A stretch of DNA of 7,869 nt from the NCBI GenBank assembly GCA_049699975.1, contig JBNAWB010000172.1, forward strand, positions 1-7,869. Direction: 5' to 3'. This DNA is from CAZAGD01 sp049699975 (GTDB lineage Bacteria > Desulfobacterota > SM23-61). Under the pieces are notes generated by a model that saw nothing but the letters and a program-made list of their open reading frames with translations, made no database searches and was not told the DNA's origin. The translations under genes were made by a program, and so were the position numbers. Of the stretch, positions 6,247 to 7,869 are shown piece by piece (position 1 is the stretch's first letter; each line of letters opens with the position of its first letter).

Positions 6247-7641
6247 TTATCTTTTAAAGAATTCCCAATTCTTCACCAACCCATTTTCAAAATAAACATA
6301 AGCTCGGGGAAAAGGCTTTTCCCCATAAACCCACTGCTCATGGAGGCCCACAAAAGTTCGCGTTTTATTGATATGATTGGGTTTACCCCAGGCTAAAAGC
6401 ACTTGTTCAGGTGTAAATCCCACCCTTATATAGCCGCGTAAAATATCATTTTGGATACGTATCGGCCAGAGGGTAGCAGCTAAACTCTTCATTAGCTCCA
6501 TCATTTCTTCCATATTTTTATCGGCCCGGCGGATACCATTTTGGTCTTCAATCCAACCATATACCCTTTCTATAAACTCCATGTTAACTTCGTAAGTAAC
6601 TTCAAACAATTGCGGCTTATCGGGTAGAGAAGCTTTCTTCCCGGTATAATGAACCTCTTCCACGGGCAGCTTTAAAGGCTTGAGACTGTTAATTTTATTT
6701 ATATCTCCCGGGTAAACCCAAGCCAATAATTTGTGTTTAAGCCAGAAAGCTTTTTCTTCAGGACTCCAGCCTACTTTTTTCACTTTTTTTGATACAACTC
6801 TTTCACTTAAAAAAATTTGGTGCCACTGATTGCCCGCCTCATCTCTGGTGGTGTTTAAGACATTAAAGAGGTCATATTTCTGCACTTTTACCTGGACGCG
6901 GGAAGATTTTTTGGGCATTTCGTAAACCGGGCAGTCCCTCATTACTAAAAAAACCCCGGTTTCAGTAATCTTAAGTGGAGGAGGAACCTCTTTCTCTTTC
7001 TCTTCTTCCCGATCTCTTTCTCTGGAGCGGTAATATTTAACTTTCTTTTCTTCTTCTACTCGTTCTATCCTTTTGCGCTGCTCCTCTTCTTGTTTAAGCT
7101 GAGCCTCATGTTCTGCGGCTTGCTTTTCTTCCGCTATTTGTTGTTTCTGTATAGCTTCTTTTGCTTTTTCAGCAAGCTCTTTTTCTAACCGTTCTTTTTC
7201 ATGCAGGAGTTGAGCTTTCTCACTTTCAATCCCTTTTCTTTCTTGAACAATAATCTCTTTCATCCGAGCTAATTGAGTCTGTTCGGCACGTACCTTCTCC
7301 TCCCAACATTGCCATATTTTATGGCGGTCCAAAGGAGGAATCTTCTCTTCTACATCGCTTCCCAGAAGGGGATGAAAACTGACCAAGACGGCTTTATTTT
7401 CGGCCTCGCTCACGAAATTATATACTTTGTTAGCACAGAGGAAGATTAGGCGCCAGGAATATCCTTCATCATGAAGCAGAAAATAGTCTGCTTTACCTTC
7501 CTGGACAACAATCTTTTCGATAAGCGGAGGGATTTGGGGAATTTCTCTTAAAAGAGTACTCGTTTTTGGTTTAGAGGCACAAGCTGCGCCGCCAATGAGA
7601 AAAAGTAAACAGAGTAGAAAAAATAAATTTTTTCTCCTCAT
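6247..7641 (-). CDS. Putative lipoprotein: coiled coil, SH3-like and SmpA/BamE-like parts
   Basis: A 464-aa protein with a basic N-terminus (MRRKN), a hydrophobic stretch (6-16) and a permissive lipobox GGAAC (17-21), so it is likely lipidated at C21; the -3 glycine makes this less certain than a Leu-x-x-Cys box. A globular part (30-112) is followed by a highly charged coiled coil (about 116-215, Glu/Lys/Gln rich), a proline break (219-222), a region resembling a bacterial SH3 fold (228-285), and a C-terminal domain (about 398-462). In the last, RVGFTPEQVLLAWGKPNHI (406-424) and YVYFENGLVKNW (448-459) resemble the SmpA/OmlA (BamE) pattern. It probably acts in the periplasm or at the envelope as a scaffold, but no function is known. 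The ATG overlaps the stop of the upstream small ORF (ATGA); AAAGG at 7651-7655 gives a 9-nt spacer. Confidence 0.75.
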   Translation of the reverse strand: MRRKNLFFLLCLLFLIGGAACASKPKTSTLLREIPQIPPLIEKIVVQEGKADYFLLHDEGYSWRLIFLCANKVYNFVSEAENKAVLVSFHPLLGSDVEEKIPPLDRHKIWQCWEEKVRAEQTQLARMKEIIVQERKGIESEKAQLLHEKERLEKELAEKAKEAIQKQQIAEEKQAAEHEAQLKQEEEQRKRIERVEEEKKVKYYRSRERDREEEKEKEVPPPLKITETGVFLVMRDCPVYEMPKKSSRVQVKVQKYDLFNVLNTTRDEAGNQWHQIFLSERVVSKKVKKVGWSPEEKAFWLKHKLLAWVYPGDINKINSLKPLKLPVEEVHYTGKKASLPDKPQLFEVTYEVNMEFIERVYGWIEDQNGIRRADKNMEEMMELMKSLAATLWPIRIQNDILRGYIRVGFTPEQVLLAWGKPNHINKTRTFVGLHEQWVYGEKPFPRAYVYFENGLVKNWEFFKR

Positions 7642-7751
7642 CGAGTTAAACCTTTGGGCGCCTTCTTTTTAGATACACTTCTCCATGGTTTGCCCCGCAT
7701 TGTACCTCTTTTGCCGAGTTTTAAATTAAGAAACCGCTGACCTTTTTTCAT
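7638..7751 (-). CDS. Possible 37-aa basic small protein, coupled to lipoprotein gene
   Basis: A 37-codon ORF starting MKKGQRFLNLKLGKRG and ending KKKAPKGLTR. It contains nine lysines, five arginines and no acidic residue. Its TGA (7640-7638) overlaps the ATG of the lipoprotein gene in the ATGA arrangement typical of translational coupling, and it lies wholly within the predicted leader transcript from the promoter at 7776-7804. Against it, no clear ribosome binding site precedes the ATG, although a four-codon ORF (ATG TGG GCA TCA TGA) ends on it, again overlapping by ATGA. The frame also stays open back through the right-hand repeat to the window edge. It may be a genuine small protein, a leader peptide, or a chance ORF. 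No family recognised. Confidence 0.35.
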   Translation of the reverse strand: MKKGQRFLNLKLGKRGTMRGKPWRSVSKKKAPKGLTR

Positions 7752-7775
7752 GATGCCCACATAAAATTTGGCTGG

Positions 7776-7804
7776 AATATAACAAAAAAAGTAGGGAAAG
7801 TCAA
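7776..7804 (-). promoter_or_regulatory. Putative sigma70 promoter for the minus-strand operon
   Basis: On the minus strand, TTGACT (7804-7799) is followed after 17 nt by TATATT (7781-7776), five of six bases matching at each box with an optimal spacer. The start would be near 7768, giving a leader of about 125 nt before the lipoprotein gene that contains the small ORF. The -35 box lies 12 nt inside the right copy of the 53-bp repeat, mirroring the left end. Confidence 0.7.
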
Positions 7805-7816
7805 TTGTTGTTTGGG

Positions 7817-7869
7817 CTGACCGTCGATCACTTTTGAAATTCGTACCTACTTCAGGCGGGAGGGAGAGA
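7817..7869 (-). repeat. Right copy of 53-bp perfect inverted repeat
   Basis: This is the exact reverse complement of positions 1-53, flush with the right edge, beginning CTGACCGTCGATCACTTTTG. Identity ends sharply at 7817; the next inner bases (CCCAAAC read inward, against TTTGTTA on the left) do not match. The two copies therefore face each other around the 7.76-kb block. The same caveats apply as for the left copy: it is most likely one of several genomic copies of a longer repeat, cut by assembly. Confidence 0.9.

Noticed and set aside
1..7869. Complete linear replicon or transposon with 53-bp terminal inverted repeats
   Set aside because: There is no replication, transposase, partition or telomere gene inside, and the gene content is chromosomal metabolism. 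A contig ending at two inverted copies of a dispersed repeat explains the symmetry more simply.

Overview
The window reads as a bacterial chromosomal fragment from an anaerobe-type genome of moderate G+C. Nearly every gene has a strong AAGGAGG-type ribosome binding site. The gene mix is an acyl-CoA-ligase-like enzyme, an M20D amidohydrolase with a DUF5058 membrane protein, a divergent argininosuccinate lyase and a coiled-coil lipoprotein. I associate such genes with syntrophic or fermentative lineages (Desulfobacterota, Clostridia, Synergistota or uncultured relatives). The sequence alone does not fix the phylum. No phage, plasmid, CRISPR or rRNA/tRNA genes are seen.

Layout. Positions 1-53 and 7817-7869 are a perfect 53-bp inverted repeat sitting exactly at the two edges. 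Just inside each copy, 12 nt away, is an inward-facing sigma70-type promoter (TTGACA-N17-TATTTT on the left, TTGACT-N17-TATATT on the right). The left promoter drives argH (163-1665, +). The right promoter drives a minus-strand run: a 37-codon basic small ORF (7638-7751), a lipoprotein with coiled-coil, SH3-like and SmpA/BamE-like parts (6247-7641), and an atypical AMP-dependent acyl-CoA synthetase-like protein (4685-6199). After a 273-nt gap come an M20D amidohydrolase (3224-4411), a DUF5058 membrane protein (2437-3177) and a second multi-pass membrane protein of 231 aa (1690-2385, possibly starting at an ATA at 2412). argH and the last membrane gene converge with 24 nt between their stop codons and no visible terminator.

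The 4412-4684 gap holds a MITE/REP-like element of about 106 bp (4481-4586), with short imperfect terminal inverted repeats and an internal 15-bp hairpin.

How the genes may work together (inference). The M20D enzyme, DUF5058 protein and 231-aa membrane protein look like one functional unit: two small membrane proteins that could import, export or sense an amide-linked conjugate (N-acyl amino acid or small peptide), plus the enzyme that cleaves it. An upstream acyl-CoA-ligase-like protein could activate a released carboxylic acid, but its adenylation motifs are unusual. This cassette is the best candidate for an undescribed system here. The other notable signal is the matched repeat-plus-promoter architecture at the two ends.
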